Under the pieces are notes generated by a model, which saw only the letters and a program-made list of their open reading frames with translations, had not been told where the DNA came from and ran no database searches. A program made the position numbers and the translations under genes. Below are positions 15,687 to 23,264 of a stretch of 64,000 nt of DNA, in pieces. This DNA comes from an uncultured Oscillospiraceae bacterium (GTDB lineage: Bacteria; Bacillota; Clostridia; Oscillospirales; Oscillospiraceae), in the NCBI GenBank assembly GCA_910587255.1, contig CAJUKT010000102.1, forward strand, positions 62,001 to 126,000, written 5' to 3'. Each line of letters starts with the position of its first letter. Positions within the stretch are counted from its first letter, which is position 1.

Positions 15687-16263
15687 GGCGCATCGAAAAG
15701 GCGATGCGCCCGCCGCACATGGACGCCACCGCGCACACGTTCCAAACTGCCACGAACGTCCGAAACCCTTCGGGCGTTTTCCACAGCGCCAGCACATAGA
15801 CGCCCGCCAGCACTGCGCCCGCCGCCAGGGTAGGCCAGCGCAGCCTGGGGCACTCCGCCGCCACAATGGCCATATCGCTCACCAAATAGATATTGCCGAT
15901 GAACAGATAGCTCACCGCCTCCCCCAGGTGGAGGGTCACAAACATCCACAGGAAAAACGGCAGGTACTCCCCCTCCGGTCCGGCGGCCCACAGCAGCGCG
16001 CCGCCGGCCAGCGCCCACAGCAGGTTGGCCCCCACGCCGCCATAGGCGGCCGCCGTGCGCTTCCACGGCTCCAGCGCCCAATACCGCTCAGCGTCCACCG
16101 GCCCGGGGGTTGAATAAAACAGGTAGGGCTTCACCTGCACCTGAAGCCAGCGCTCCTTGCACCCGAAGCTGTGGTCCAAGACGGCGTGCCCCAACTCGTG
16201 CAGCCAGATCACCGCGTACAGCGCCCCATATCCCAGCGCCGCGTACAGCAGCCACCGTATCAT
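15679..16263 (-). CDS. M50-like membrane metalloprotease homologue
   Basis: 194 residues with four or five membrane segments. An HELGH motif (about 26-30, IWLHELGHAVLDH) is the zinc-binding site of M50 site-2-type proteases. A second conserved region NLLWALAGGALL could be the third ligand region, but no clear NPDG motif is seen. The small size suggests a reduced relative of the family. Its role is unknown. Single gene between tauE (convergent) and hpf (same strand, upstream). Confidence 0.75.
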   Translation of the reverse strand: MIRWLLYAALGYGALYAVIWLHELGHAVLDHSFGCKERWLQVQVKPYLFYSTPGPVDAERYWALEPWKRTAAAYGGVGANLLWALAGGALLWAAGPEGEYLPFFLWMFVTLHLGEAVSYLFIGNIYLVSDMAIVAAECPRLRWPTLAAGAVLAGVYVLALWKTPEGFRTFVAVWNVCAVASMCGGRIAFSMRQK

Positions 16264-16291
16264 ATCCAGGCCCTCCCATTTGGCACAAGCT

Positions 16292-16325
16292 CGTGGGGCA
16301 GGGGAAACCCCTGCCCCACGCTGCT
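16292..16325. terminator. Hairpin between hpf and the M50-like gene
   Basis: CGTGGGGCAGGGG and CCCCTGCCCCACG form a 13-bp stem with a 3-base loop. A T-rich flank exists on the plus side only, so its efficiency for the minus-strand hpf transcript is uncertain. Confidence 0.55.
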
Positions 16326-16354
16326 TTCTATTTGAAACCGGCCCAGGCCCGGAA

Positions 16355-16894
16355 TCACGCCTCGTCCTCGATGAGCCCGTAGCCGCCGTCGTTGCGCTTG
16401 TAAACCACGGCGAACGCGCCGCCCGCCTCGTCCTTGAAGGCGTAGAAGCTGTGGCCCAGCAGGTTCATCTGGAGAATGGCCTCGTCCACCGTCATGGGCT
16501 TGATGGGGAACCTCTTCGTGCGCACAACATGGAACTCGTCCTCCTCCACATCGGGCACAAAGGAGGTCTCCTCCGCGGGCTCGGCAGGGGCGAACGCCCC
16601 GGTGCGAAGGCGCTTCTCCAGGCGGGTCTTATGCTTGCGCAGCTGGCGCTCCATGGAGGTGACCGCCGCATCCACCGACGCGAACATGTCGGAGGTGCTC
16701 TCCGCCACCCGCAGAATGGTGGAGCCGGAACGAATGGTGAGCTCCACCTTATTCCGATCCTTCTCCACAGAGTAGACCAAGTTGGCCTCCGCCTCGGTCT
16801 TGAAGTAACGGTCCAGCTTGCCTACCTTCTTCTCGGCGTAATTGTGCAGGGACTTGGGCAGGTTGACCTTTTTGTCTGTAAACGTAAACTTCAT
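16355..16894 (-). CDS. hpf: Ribosome hibernation promoting factor, long form
   Basis: 179 residues. The N-terminal domain (about 1-100, MKFTFTDKKVNLPKSLHNYAEKK and ASVDAAVTSMERQLRKHKTRL) binds the 30S decoding centre. The C-terminal domain (about 120-179, VVRTKRFPIKPMTVDEAILQMNLLGHSFYAFKDEAGG) causes 100S ribosome dimers. The two-domain length is that of the Firmicute long HPF. AAAGGAGC precedes the start by 8 bases. Confidence 0.95.
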   Translation of the reverse strand: MKFTFTDKKVNLPKSLHNYAEKKVGKLDRYFKTEAEANLVYSVEKDRNKVELTIRSGSTILRVAESTSDMFASVDAAVTSMERQLRKHKTRLEKRLRTGAFAPAEPAEETSFVPDVEEDEFHVVRTKRFPIKPMTVDEAILQMNLLGHSFYAFKDEAGGAFAVVYKRNDGGYGLIEDEA

Positions 16895-16941
16895 GTGCTC
16901 AGCTCCTTTCGGTTGGGGGCGGGGACCGCCTCCGTATTTGT

Positions 16942-16971
16942 ATTATAGCACAATTGCACACCAATAGGCAA
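16942..16971 (-). promoter_or_regulatory. Probable hpf promoter
   Basis: On the minus strand TTGCCT and TATAAT are separated by 18 bases, about 50 bases before the hpf start. Confidence 0.55.
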
Positions 16972-17128
16972 TTCTTTTTTTGTCTCATTTCACCCTTTGG
17001 AGCGGGAATTTCAACGGCACGTGAGGCGCAGACATGCACAGCGGCGGCGGGGGGCGCATAGCTGTGATTGGGGGCCTCCAGGCTGGAGCGTCCCGCCCCG
17101 CATCATAATTAAAGAGAGGTGGATTCGG

Positions 17129-17332
17129 ATGAAAGAAGCGATATCCCACCGGCTGACCCGGCTACTGTGCGTCAAATCCCTGGTAACGCTGTTACTGACG
17201 GTAGTGTTTGCCGTGCTGGCCCTGCGGGGAGAGGTTGGCCAAGATTTTATGACGGTGTATACCGTCATCATCGCCTTCTACTTCGGCACCCAGCTGGAGC
17301 GGACGGCACAGAAAGGAACAGGCGCCGGATGA
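17129..17332 (+). CDS. Small holin-like membrane protein
   Basis: 67 residues with two hydrophobic segments (SLVTLLLTVVFAVLALRG and FMTVYTVIIAFYFGTQL) and charged ends, the layout of small phage holins or holin-like proteins. The start at 17129 follows AAAGAGAGGTGG. Its stop overlaps the start of the next gene, an amidase, as ATGA, typical of holin-endolysin lysis cassettes. No other phage structural genes are near, so this is a stand-alone remnant or domesticated cassette. Confidence 0.65.
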   Translation: MKEAISHRLTRLLCVKSLVTLLLTVVFAVLALRGEVGQDFMTVYTVIIAFYFGTQLERTAQKGTGAG

Positions 17333-18114
17333 ATCTGTTGAAGTGCATCCTCACGGAGAACGACTGCTGTAAGACAAGCCGGACCATCAAGCCCGCGGGC
17401 GTGATGGTCCACTCCACCGGGGCCAATAACCCCGCCCTGCGGCGGTATGTCCAGCCCGTCCCCTCCACCCCCGGGCGGGAGGAGCTGCTCCAGGCCCTGG
17501 GCGAAAACAAGAACGGCAACCACTGGAACCGCCCGGGCCTTGACGTGTGCGTCCACGGCTTCATCGGCCGGCTGGCCGACGGCACGGTGGCGGCGGTGCA
17601 GACCCTGCCCTGGGCCCACCGGGGCTGGCACGCGGGCACGGGAACCAGCGGCAGGAGCGCCAACGACACCCACATCTCCTTCGAGATATGCGAGGACGGC
17701 CTGACCGACCCGGCGTACTTCGAGAAGGCGTACCGCGCCGCTGTGGAGCTCACCGCCATGCTGTGCCGGGACTACGGCCTGGACCCGCTGGCGGACGGGG
17801 TGGTCATCTGCCACCAGGACGGCTACCGCCGGGGCGTGGCGTCCAACCACGGGGACATTTACAACTGGTTTCCCCGGTTTGGCTTTGATATGGGCGATTT
17901 CCGGGGCGACGTGGCAAAGGCCCTGGACGGAGAGGAGGAGGACGGGATGGTGTATTACAAGACCCTGGACGACGTGCCGGAGTACTACCGGGACGCAGTG
18001 GCCAAGGCGGTGGACAAGGGCGCGCTCAACGGCACCGGGAACGGTGAGCTGAACGTGTCCGAGGATCTGTGCCGCACGCTGACGGTTTTGGACCGCATCG
18101 GCCAGCTTGGCTGA
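17329..18114 (+). CDS. N-acetylmuramoyl-L-alanine amidase (endolysin-like)
   Basis: 261 residues. The N-terminal amidase-2 domain (about 15-200) shows GVMVHSTGANNP with a metal-ligand His, PWAHRGWHAG, THISFEICE and CHQDGYRRGVASNHGDIYNWFPRFG, which supplies the remaining ligands. The C-terminal part (MVYYKTLDDVPEYYRDAVAKAVDKGALNGTG) resembles a wall-binding SLH-like repeat. It cleaves the bond between muramic acid and the stem peptide. It overlaps the holin-like gene by 4 bases, so it is probably a prophage lysis enzyme. Confidence 0.88.
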   Translation: MNLLKCILTENDCCKTSRTIKPAGVMVHSTGANNPALRRYVQPVPSTPGREELLQALGENKNGNHWNRPGLDVCVHGFIGRLADGTVAAVQTLPWAHRGWHAGTGTSGRSANDTHISFEICEDGLTDPAYFEKAYRAAVELTAMLCRDYGLDPLADGVVICHQDGYRRGVASNHGDIYNWFPRFGFDMGDFRGDVAKALDGEEEDGMVYYKTLDDVPEYYRDAVAKAVDKGALNGTGNGELNVSEDLCRTLTVLDRIGQLG

Positions 18115-18121
18115 ATCGGCA

Positions 18122-18153
18122 AAGGGGACGCCTGAATGCTCAGGCGTCCCCTT
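18122..18153. terminator. Bidirectional terminator after endolysin
   Basis: AAGGGGACGCCTGA and TCAGGCGTCCCCTT form a perfect stem, with CTTGTT on the plus side. It overlaps the 3' end of the convergent ribbon-helix-helix gene. Confidence 0.85.
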
Positions 18154-18337
18154 CTTGTTCCGCCATTGCTTTCTCAATGGCTTCATTTATAAATTTGTTG
18201 GTGCTCTTACCCTGCTTTTGGGCAAATTCCTTGATCACTTGCTTTTTACCCTTCCGAACAAAGATCTCAATCCGATCATAAGTCTTCTTATTATACCTGG
18301 CGGTCGCCGCTCTCTGCGATTCAATTATCCCAATCAC
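18140..18337 (-). CDS. Ribbon-helix-helix (Arc-type) DNA-binding protein
   Basis: 65 residues. TARYNKKTYDRIEIFVRKGKKQVIKEFAQKQGKSTNKFINEAIEKAM matches the ribbon-helix-helix fold of Arc/antitoxin-like proteins. Start is GTG with only a weak GGGGGTG site. No toxin gene is next to it. It is convergent with the endolysin and shares its terminator, so it is likely part of the same phage remnant. Codon usage is more AT-rich than the neighbours. Confidence 0.75.
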   Translation of the reverse strand: MIGIIESQRAATARYNKKTYDRIEIFVRKGKKQVIKEFAQKQGKSTNKFINEAIEKAMAEQEGDA

Positions 18338-18713
18338 GGCACCCCCAGCTGATTTACTGGACTCAGTATACCCACTAAATTGAGCGTATCATATAATTCC
18401 GAGATTATATTTTTGTCGAATTTACCAATTTTACTTTCTCCTACTTTGTATTATAATGAAAGCGCCGCCGGGGGCGCCTCCCCTCCTGAAACAAGCCTGC
18501 CGGACTTAGCCGTATCCGCAGACAAAGCCACCTCTCCTCCCAGCGGCAGAAAGCCCCCTCCCAGCGGCCTGGGAGGGGGCTTTCTAAGAAGCTGTACCAG
18601 GAGAACATTTGTCAAGGGGGATTTTACCTAAAAGATGAAATCCCCCAATAAACTGGAATTCTGATAAGACATAATTTATTACATTTATGGTTGCACTTCA
18701 AAACGTTTTCTTT
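18338..18713. other. AT-rich intergenic region with two hairpins
   Basis: No gene seen. It contains a strong hairpin AGAAAGCCCCCTCCCAG / CTGGGAGGGGGCTTTCT (18548-18585), the left end of a family-B repeat (18587-18600) and a second hairpin GGGGGATTT / AAATCCCCC (about 18615-18647). The segment is clearly more AT-rich than the surrounding chromosome. Confidence 0.6.
18548..18585. terminator. Terminator-like hairpin
   Basis: A 17-bp perfect stem with a CGG loop, flanked by AGAAA and TTTCT. No gene directly ends here. Confidence 0.65.
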
Positions 18714-19302
18714 TCATTTTAATTCCAATACATATTTGTATGCACTTTCATCGGGGTTTTGAAAATATTTCTCTTCGATCCGATCCAGGTGATAACCACA
18801 TTTTTCAAAGACTGTTTGCATTGCTTTATTGGAGCTTCTTGTCTCTCCGCAAAAACGCTTCATTCCTATCACTGACATCTCATCTCGAACATGGTTCATC
18901 AATTTACAGGCCAGGCCATGTCCTCTATATTTCGGATGGACGGAGATATTCATGATCTTAATATAGTCTTTTTCGCCCTTCCAATTATAGATAAAGGCAT
19001 TAGCTACTAAGTTTTCCTCATCCAAAAATGCATAATATAAAGCTCTTTCATCCTCCATCAAGTCTTTCCAGTCCGCTGCTTTCCAGAAATCCGTCGGAAA
19101 ATTAAGCTTATCAAAAGCCATAACTGTTTCCAAGTACTCAGAATCAAGTTGCTTTAATCTGATCATCTTGCACCCTCCATTCAAATTGAGATTTGTCGAT
19201 TTGTCACGAGCCAAGTATACCACGTATTCCTGCGATTTTTTGCCTTTCCGGCGGCAATTTTTTCTCGCAAGCCTGCATACTTCGGCTATTGGTACAGCTT
19301 CT
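18587..19302. mobile_element. Family-B ends flanking an acetyltransferase gene
   Basis: A 14-base left end AGAAGCTGTACCAG (18587-18600) and a long right arm (about 19207-19302, ending CTATTGGTACAGCTTCT) of the family-B repeat enclose one gene of foreign composition. It looks like a repeat copy that acquired a gene in its middle, about 716 bp in all. The left arm match is short, so two separate partial copies remain possible. Confidence 0.45.
18714..19166 (-). CDS. GNAT family N-acetyltransferase, AT-rich
   Basis: 150 residues. KIMNISVHPKYRGHGLACKLMNHV (acetyl-CoA loop) and SSNKAMQTVFEKCGYHLDRIEEKYF are GNAT signatures. The start at 19166 has ATGGAGGG eight bases upstream; the longer frame would run into the repeat. 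Codon usage is markedly AT-rich (many AAA, TTT, ATA) compared with the GC-rich neighbours, indicating transfer. It is enclosed by ends of a family-B repeat. The substrate is unknown. Confidence 0.85.
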   Translation of the reverse strand: MIRLKQLDSEYLETVMAFDKLNFPTDFWKAADWKDLMEDERALYYAFLDEENLVANAFIYNWKGEKDYIKIMNISVHPKYRGHGLACKLMNHVRDEMSVIGMKRFCGETRSSNKAMQTVFEKCGYHLDRIEEKYFQNPDESAYKYVLELK

Positions 19303-19312
19303 AAATACAGCA

Positions 19313-19420
19313 TCAGGAGTGCATGAGCGCGCTTACAATCCCAAACAGCAGGAGCGCCATATACCCCGCTAAGCAAACGCCCATCACAGCGTTGACGGTT
19401 TTTTGAAACGCCAGCTTCAA
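19313..19420 (-). CDS. Tiny single-span membrane protein
   Basis: 35 residues starting at TTG with GGAGGGAGGAC nine bases upstream: a basic start (LKLAFQKT) and one hydrophobic segment (VMGVCLAGYMALLLFGIVSALM). It lies 21 bases downstream of a second tiny membrane protein gene, and the two look like a translationally coupled pair. No family recognised. The non-ATG start makes the call moderate. Confidence 0.5.
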   Translation of the reverse strand: MKLAFQKTVNAVMGVCLAGYMALLLFGIVSALMHS

Positions 19421-19441
19421 CTTTTCCAGTCCTCCCTCCGC

Positions 19442-19567
19442 TCAGCAGCCCATATCCAGCAGGCCCCTGACGACGTATATAATATTGCCGAACAGTATGA
19501 TTGCCATAAACAGCGCCAGCATAAAACCGGCCGCAAAATTGGCAATTTTTCCCGCAATCTTCCCCAT
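19442..19567 (-). CDS. Tiny single-span membrane protein
   Basis: 41 residues: MGKIAGKIANFAAG followed by one membrane segment (FMLALFMAIILFGNIIYVV) and a short tail. GGAGGGGAAG precedes the ATG. It is followed by the 35-residue gene in the same direction. Such small protein pairs can be membrane stress proteins, type-I-toxin-like peptides or regulators; nothing here decides. Confidence 0.55.
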   Translation of the reverse strand: MGKIAGKIANFAAGFMLALFMAIILFGNIIYVVRGLLDMGC

Positions 19568-19653
19568 TTTCTTCCCCTCCGTTTGTTTTTCAGTATATCA
19601 TGTCCCACCGCCCTGTCAAGACCCACGGCAGGGGAGGCTTCATAAATTCCCTC

Positions 19654-19682
19654 TTGACTTTCATGGTTAAAAGTGCTAGAGT
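19654..19682 (+). promoter_or_regulatory. Promoter of the aroF leader
   Basis: TTGACT and TAGAGT with a 17-base spacer, 30 bases before the leader peptide start. Confidence 0.7.
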
Positions 19683-19712
19683 ATTGCCAGCATAAGCAGG
19701 GAGGGATTCCGC

Positions 19713-19781
19713 ATGACCAGCCGGAACTATGGGTATGGCGGCTGCCGCTATTACGGCAGCGGTATTTTGTCATGCCCTTGA
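19713..19781 (+). CDS. Tyr-rich leader peptide of the aroF-tyrA operon
   Basis: 22 codons encode MTSRNYGYGGCRYYGSGILS plus two residues, with Tyr at positions 6, 8, 13 and 14. GGGAGGG precedes the ATG. The last two Tyr codons lie in the loop of a hairpin (GCTGCCG-CTATTA-CGGCAGC), and a terminator follows at 19808-19835, before the tyrosine-pathway genes aroF and tyrA. This is the arrangement of amino-acid attenuation: ribosome stalling at Tyr codons when tyrosyl-tRNA is scarce would alter folding and let transcription continue. The role is inferred from layout only. Confidence 0.7.
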   Translation: MTSRNYGYGGCRYYGSGILSCP

Positions 19782-19807
19782 GCGGCGGTGCGGCATAGGA
19801 TCTGTGC

Positions 19808-19835
19808 GGCGGCCCCAAGGGGCCGTCTTTGTTTT
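19808..19835 (+). terminator. Attenuator terminator before aroF
   Basis: GGCGGCCCC-AA-GGGGCCGTC followed by TTTGTTTT, 27 bases after the leader peptide stop. The upstream TGCCGC around the third Tyr codon could pair with GCGGCG of its 5' arm as an antiterminator. Confidence 0.8.
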
Positions 19836-19937
19836 GTCCAAAGTCTCGGAGCGAACCGGAACCGGGCGGAGGGGCGCGCCCCGCAGGCCAGCCGGGCGCG
19901 GCAATGGAACCTCAACGGATAAAGGAGCGAATTCACC

Positions 19938-20954
19938 ATGGTAGTGATTATGAAGCAGGAGTTTTCCCCCGAACAGCTGCAAGCCGCCATCCAGGCCATG
20001 GAGGCGGGCGGCGTGCGGGTGATGGTGTCCAAGGGCAGCGAAACCACGATTTTAGGCGCGGAGGGCGACGCGGGCGCCCTGAGCCAGGAGCAGCTTTCCC
20101 AGCTTCCCGGCGTAGAGCGGGTCATGCGGGTGAGCGAACCCTATAAGAAGGCCAACCGCAAGTACCACCCGGACGACTCCGTGATACACATCGGCGGCGG
20201 GGTGTCCGTGGGCGGCGGGAAAATCGCCGTCATCGCCGGGCCCTGCTCGGTGGAGAGTGAGGAACAGATTTTGGAGGTGGCCCGATCCGTCCAGCGCTCC
20301 GGGGCGGCGGCCCTGCGGGGAGGCGCGTACAAGCCCCGCACATCCCCCTACGCCTTTCAGGGCAAGGGGGTGGAGGGCGTCCTTCTGCTGGACGAGGCCA
20401 GAAAGGACACCGGCCTGCCCATCGTGTCGGAGCTGATGAGCGCCGACCAGCTCCCCCTCTTTGAGGAGGCGGTGGACGTGATCCAGATCGGGGCCCGGAA
20501 CATGCAGAATTTCGACCTTTTGAAAAAGGTGGGCCACACCAGCAAACCCGTCCTGCTCAAGCGGGGGCTGTCCTCCACCATCGAGGAGTGGCTGATGAGC
20601 GCGGAGTATATCATGGCGGGGGGCAATCCCAACGTGATTTTGTGCGAGCGGGGCATCCGCACCTTTGAGACCTACACCCGCAACACACTGGACCTGTCGG
20701 CGGTGCTGGCGGTGAAGCGGCAGAGCCACCTGCCCGTGGTGGTGGACCCCTCCCACGCCTGCGGCAGGGCGTGGATGGTGGAGCGCATGGCCATGGCGGC
20801 GGTGGCCGCCGGGGCGGACGGCCTGATCATCGAGGTGCACAACAACCCCGCCTGCGCCCTGTGCGACGGGGCCCAGTCGGTGACGCCGGAGCAGTTCGGC
20901 TCCATGATGGACAAGCTGCGGGCGGTGGCCCGCTGTGTGGGCCGTGAGCTCTGA
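19938..20954 (+). CDS. aroF: 3-deoxy-7-phosphoheptulonate synthase (DAHP synthase, type I-beta)
   Basis: 338 residues. It joins phosphoenolpyruvate and erythrose-4-phosphate, the first step of the shikimate pathway. The N-terminal about 70 residues form the ferredoxin-like regulatory domain. The barrel has AVIAGPCSVESEEQ (about 97-110), RGGAYKPRTSPYAFQG, IGARNMQNFDLL, KRGLSSTIEEWLMSAEYI, ERGIRTFETYTRNTLD and VVVDPSHACGR, all conserved. AAAGGAG ten bases before the ATG sets the start. Likely one operon with the metallo-hydrolase and tyrA, under the Tyr-rich leader. Confidence 0.96.
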   Translation: MVVIMKQEFSPEQLQAAIQAMEAGGVRVMVSKGSETTILGAEGDAGALSQEQLSQLPGVERVMRVSEPYKKANRKYHPDDSVIHIGGGVSVGGGKIAVIAGPCSVESEEQILEVARSVQRSGAAALRGGAYKPRTSPYAFQGKGVEGVLLLDEARKDTGLPIVSELMSADQLPLFEEAVDVIQIGARNMQNFDLLKKVGHTSKPVLLKRGLSSTIEEWLMSAEYIMAGGNPNVILCERGIRTFETYTRNTLDLSAVLAVKRQSHLPVVVDPSHACGRAWMVERMAMAAVAAGADGLIIEVHNNPACALCDGAQSVTPEQFGSMMDKLRAVARCVGREL

Positions 20955-20955
20955 C

Positions 20956-21720
20956 ATGAAGAACTGGTTTACAATTGAGCAGCTGGACGGGGATACCTTC
21001 GCCATCAGCGAATACCGGCACTGGGAGGAGACCCACTGCTACCTGCTGCTGGGGTCGGAGCGGGCCCTGCTGATTGACACAGGCCTGGGAGTGGCGGATA
21101 TTGGGGCTGTGGTTCGAGCGCTGACCCGGCTCCCCGTCACGGCGGCCACCACCCATGTCCACTGGGATCACATCGGCGGACACGGGTGCTTTGACCATAT
21201 CGCGGTGCATGAGCTGGAGCAGCATTGGCTGCGCGGACAGTTCCCCCTTCCCCTGGCGGTGGTCAGGGGAAATCTGACGGCCAAGCCCTGCGCTTTTCCA
21301 AAGGGGTTCGACCCGGAACGGTATCAGGTCTTTCAGGGCGCTCCCCAGCTGGTCTTTGGCGATGGCTTCCAATTCGACCTGGGCGGCAGGGTGGTGACCG
21401 CCGTCCACACACCGGGGCACTCGCCGGGGCATTGCTGCTTCTACGAGGGGGAGCGGGGATACCTGTATTCCGGCGACCTGGCCTACCTGGGCTGCCTGGA
21501 TGCGTTTTATCCCACCACCGACCCCAGGCAGTTCTTTGAATCGGTGCAAAAAATCAGCCGTTTGTCCGTTCAAAAGGTACTGCCCGGCCACCACCAGCTG
21601 GACGTTCCGGCGTCCCTGATTGGGGAAATCGAGGCGGCGTTCCGCCGCCTGTCCGAAGACGGAAAGCTGAGGCAGGGCAGCGGCGTATTCGACTTTGGGG
21701 TATTCCAGATCCATATTTAA
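20956..21720 (+). CDS. Metallo-beta-lactamase fold hydrolase
   Basis: 254 residues. The motif THVHWDHIGGHGCF (about 70-83) is the HxHxDH metal site; TPGHSPGHCCFYEGERGYLYSGDL and PGHH supply the other ligands. Such enzymes hydrolyse thioesters, lactones or similar substrates. It starts 1 base after the aroF stop and precedes tyrA, so it is co-transcribed with aromatic synthesis genes, but a pathway role is not evident. Confidence 0.88.
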   Translation: MKNWFTIEQLDGDTFAISEYRHWEETHCYLLLGSERALLIDTGLGVADIGAVVRALTRLPVTAATTHVHWDHIGGHGCFDHIAVHELEQHWLRGQFPLPLAVVRGNLTAKPCAFPKGFDPERYQVFQGAPQLVFGDGFQFDLGGRVVTAVHTPGHSPGHCCFYEGERGYLYSGDLAYLGCLDAFYPTTDPRQFFESVQKISRLSVQKVLPGHHQLDVPASLIGEIEAAFRRLSEDGKLRQGSGVFDFGVFQIHI

Positions 21721-21730
21721 TGCGGAAAAT

Positions 21731-21752
21731 AGGCGCTGTTTGAACATTGACG
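21731..21752. repeat. Solitary end of a family-A repeat
   Basis: AGGCGCTGTTTGAACATTGA matches the left end of copy 1 (10920-10939) without the rest of the element. It sits 10-30 bases before the tyrA start. Confidence 0.65.
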
Positions 21753-21762
21753 GGGTGTTGAA

Positions 21763-22635
21763 ATGAAAAAAATCTTAGTGGTGGGCCTGGGGCTCATCGG
21801 CGGCTCGCTGGCCATGGCCCTGCGGGGCTTTGAGGATTTTGAGGTGGTGGGGGCGGTACGCTCCCAGTCCACCTACAGCAAGGCGGCGGAGCGTCACGCG
21901 GCGGACCGGCTCACCTTCGACCCTGCCGGGGAGCTGCCCGGCGCGGACGTGGTGGTGCTGTGCCAGGACCCGGCGGGCATCATCGGCTTCCTGCGGGAGC
22001 ACCGGGACCGCTTCAAGCCCGGCTGCCTTATCTGGGACGTATGCGGCGTGAAAACCGCCGTGATGGAGGCGGCGCAGTGCCTGCCGTCCGGGGTGAACTT
22101 CATCGGCTGCCACCCCATGGCGGGCAAGGAGGTGTCCGGCATCGACAACGCCGAGGGCACCCTCTTCCGCAACACCCACTTCATCGTCACCCCCGGCCCC
22201 GCCGCCACGGCGGAGCACCTGGAGCTGCTGCGCCGGATGGCGGACCACTGCCGGTTCGGGGATGTGATCATCACCACCCCGGAGCGCCACGATGAGATGA
22301 TCGCCTACACCAGCCAGCTGATGCACGTCATCGCCGTGTCGGTGTGCGCCGACGAGGGGCTGTTCTCCTGCAAGGGCTTTGAGGGGGGCTCCTTCCGGGA
22401 CTGCACCCGGGTGGCCGCGCTGGACCCGGCCATGTGGACCCAGCTGTTCACCCTCAACGCCCCCGCCCTGTGCCAGGTGGTGGGGGCGCTGGAGGAGCGG
22501 CTGAGGCAGTACCGGCAGGCCATCGAAACCGGCGACCGGGAGGCGCTGTCTGCCATGCTGGCCTGCGCGTCGGGCCGGAAAAAGCAGATCGACCTGGAGC
22601 GGGCCCGGGGCGACGACGTGCGCCCCGCCTTCTGA
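21763..22635 (+). CDS. tyrA: Prephenate dehydrogenase
   Basis: 290 residues. It oxidatively decarboxylates prephenate to 4-hydroxyphenylpyruvate for tyrosine. The N-terminal NAD site is VVGLGLIGGSLAMAL; the catalytic region has FIGCHPMAGKEVSGIDNA with the key His, then TPERHDEMIAYTSQLMHVIAVS and FEGGSFRDCTRVA. No C-terminal ACT domain is present. It is the last gene of the aroF group, fitting a Tyr-controlled leader. Confidence 0.95.
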   Translation: MKKILVVGLGLIGGSLAMALRGFEDFEVVGAVRSQSTYSKAAERHAADRLTFDPAGELPGADVVVLCQDPAGIIGFLREHRDRFKPGCLIWDVCGVKTAVMEAAQCLPSGVNFIGCHPMAGKEVSGIDNAEGTLFRNTHFIVTPGPAATAEHLELLRRMADHCRFGDVIITTPERHDEMIAYTSQLMHVIAVSVCADEGLFSCKGFEGGSFRDCTRVAALDPAMWTQLFTLNAPALCQVVGALEERLRQYRQAIETGDREALSAMLACASGRKKQIDLERARGDDVRPAF

Positions 22636-22639
22636 CAGG

Positions 22640-22703
22640 CCGTATCAGGCAGTATTCCCGCGGCCAAGCATGGGAATCCTCCCGCTGTAGGCACAGCTTC
22701 CAA
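22640..22703. repeat. Degenerate partial family-B repeat
   Basis: AGTATTCCCGCG and CACAGCTTC resemble inner and end segments of the family-B repeat, but most of the element is lost. Confidence 0.3.
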
Positions 22704-22708
22704 ATCAA

Positions 22709-22737
22709 TTGACGCAGGCCGTCCCCGGTGGTATACT
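22709..22737 (+). promoter_or_regulatory. Promoter of the NUDIX gene
   Basis: TTGACG and TATACT are separated by 17 bases, about 50 bases before the start. Confidence 0.7.
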
Positions 22738-22789
22738 GGGGGCGGCGCAGCTTTTATTCGGGACAATTTGCAGCTGCGGGGAGGCCGCT

Positions 22790-23263
22790 ATGGGCTATAT
22801 CATGGATCTGCGCGCTTTTGTGGGCCACCGCCCCCTGATCCAGGTGGGGTCCAGCGTCATTTTAGAGGACGGGCAGGGGCGCGTCCTGCTCCAGCGGCGC
22901 AGCGACGACCACTGCTGGGACTGCGCGGCGGCCGGCTCCATGGAGCCGGGGGAGTCGGCGGAGGACACCGCCCGCCGGGAGCTGCTGGAGGAGACCGGCC
23001 TCACCGCCCACAGCCTGGAGCTGGTGGAGGTGCTCTCCGGGAAGGACCAGCACTACGTCTACCCCAACGGCGACGAGGTGTATAACGTGGATTTCGTCTT
23101 TTTCTGCCGGGACTGGTCCGGCGCCCTGCAATGCCAGGAGGGGGAGGTGGAGGAGCTGCGCTTCTTCCCCTGGGACCAGCTGCCCGCCGACCTGTCCGCC
23201 CCTATCCGCACCCGGCTGGCAGGCTGGGGCGGCCGTCCGGGCGCGGCCTTTGGAAAATCTTAA
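22790..23263 (+). CDS. NUDIX hydrolase
   Basis: 157 residues. The Nudix box is complete: GSMEPGESAEDTARRELLEETGL (about 47-69), binding the metal that cleaves nucleoside diphosphate-linked substrates. The rest (VDFVFFCRDWSG, EVEELRFFPWDQLP) is typical of the family. GGGGAGG precedes the ATG at 22790. The substrate is not known. Confidence 0.9.
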   Translation: MGYIMDLRAFVGHRPLIQVGSSVILEDGQGRVLLQRRSDDHCWDCAAAGSMEPGESAEDTARRELLEETGLTAHSLELVEVLSGKDQHYVYPNGDEVYNVDFVFFCRDWSGALQCQEGEVEELRFFPWDQLPADLSAPIRTRLAGWGGRPGAAFGKS

Positions 23264-23264
23264 A

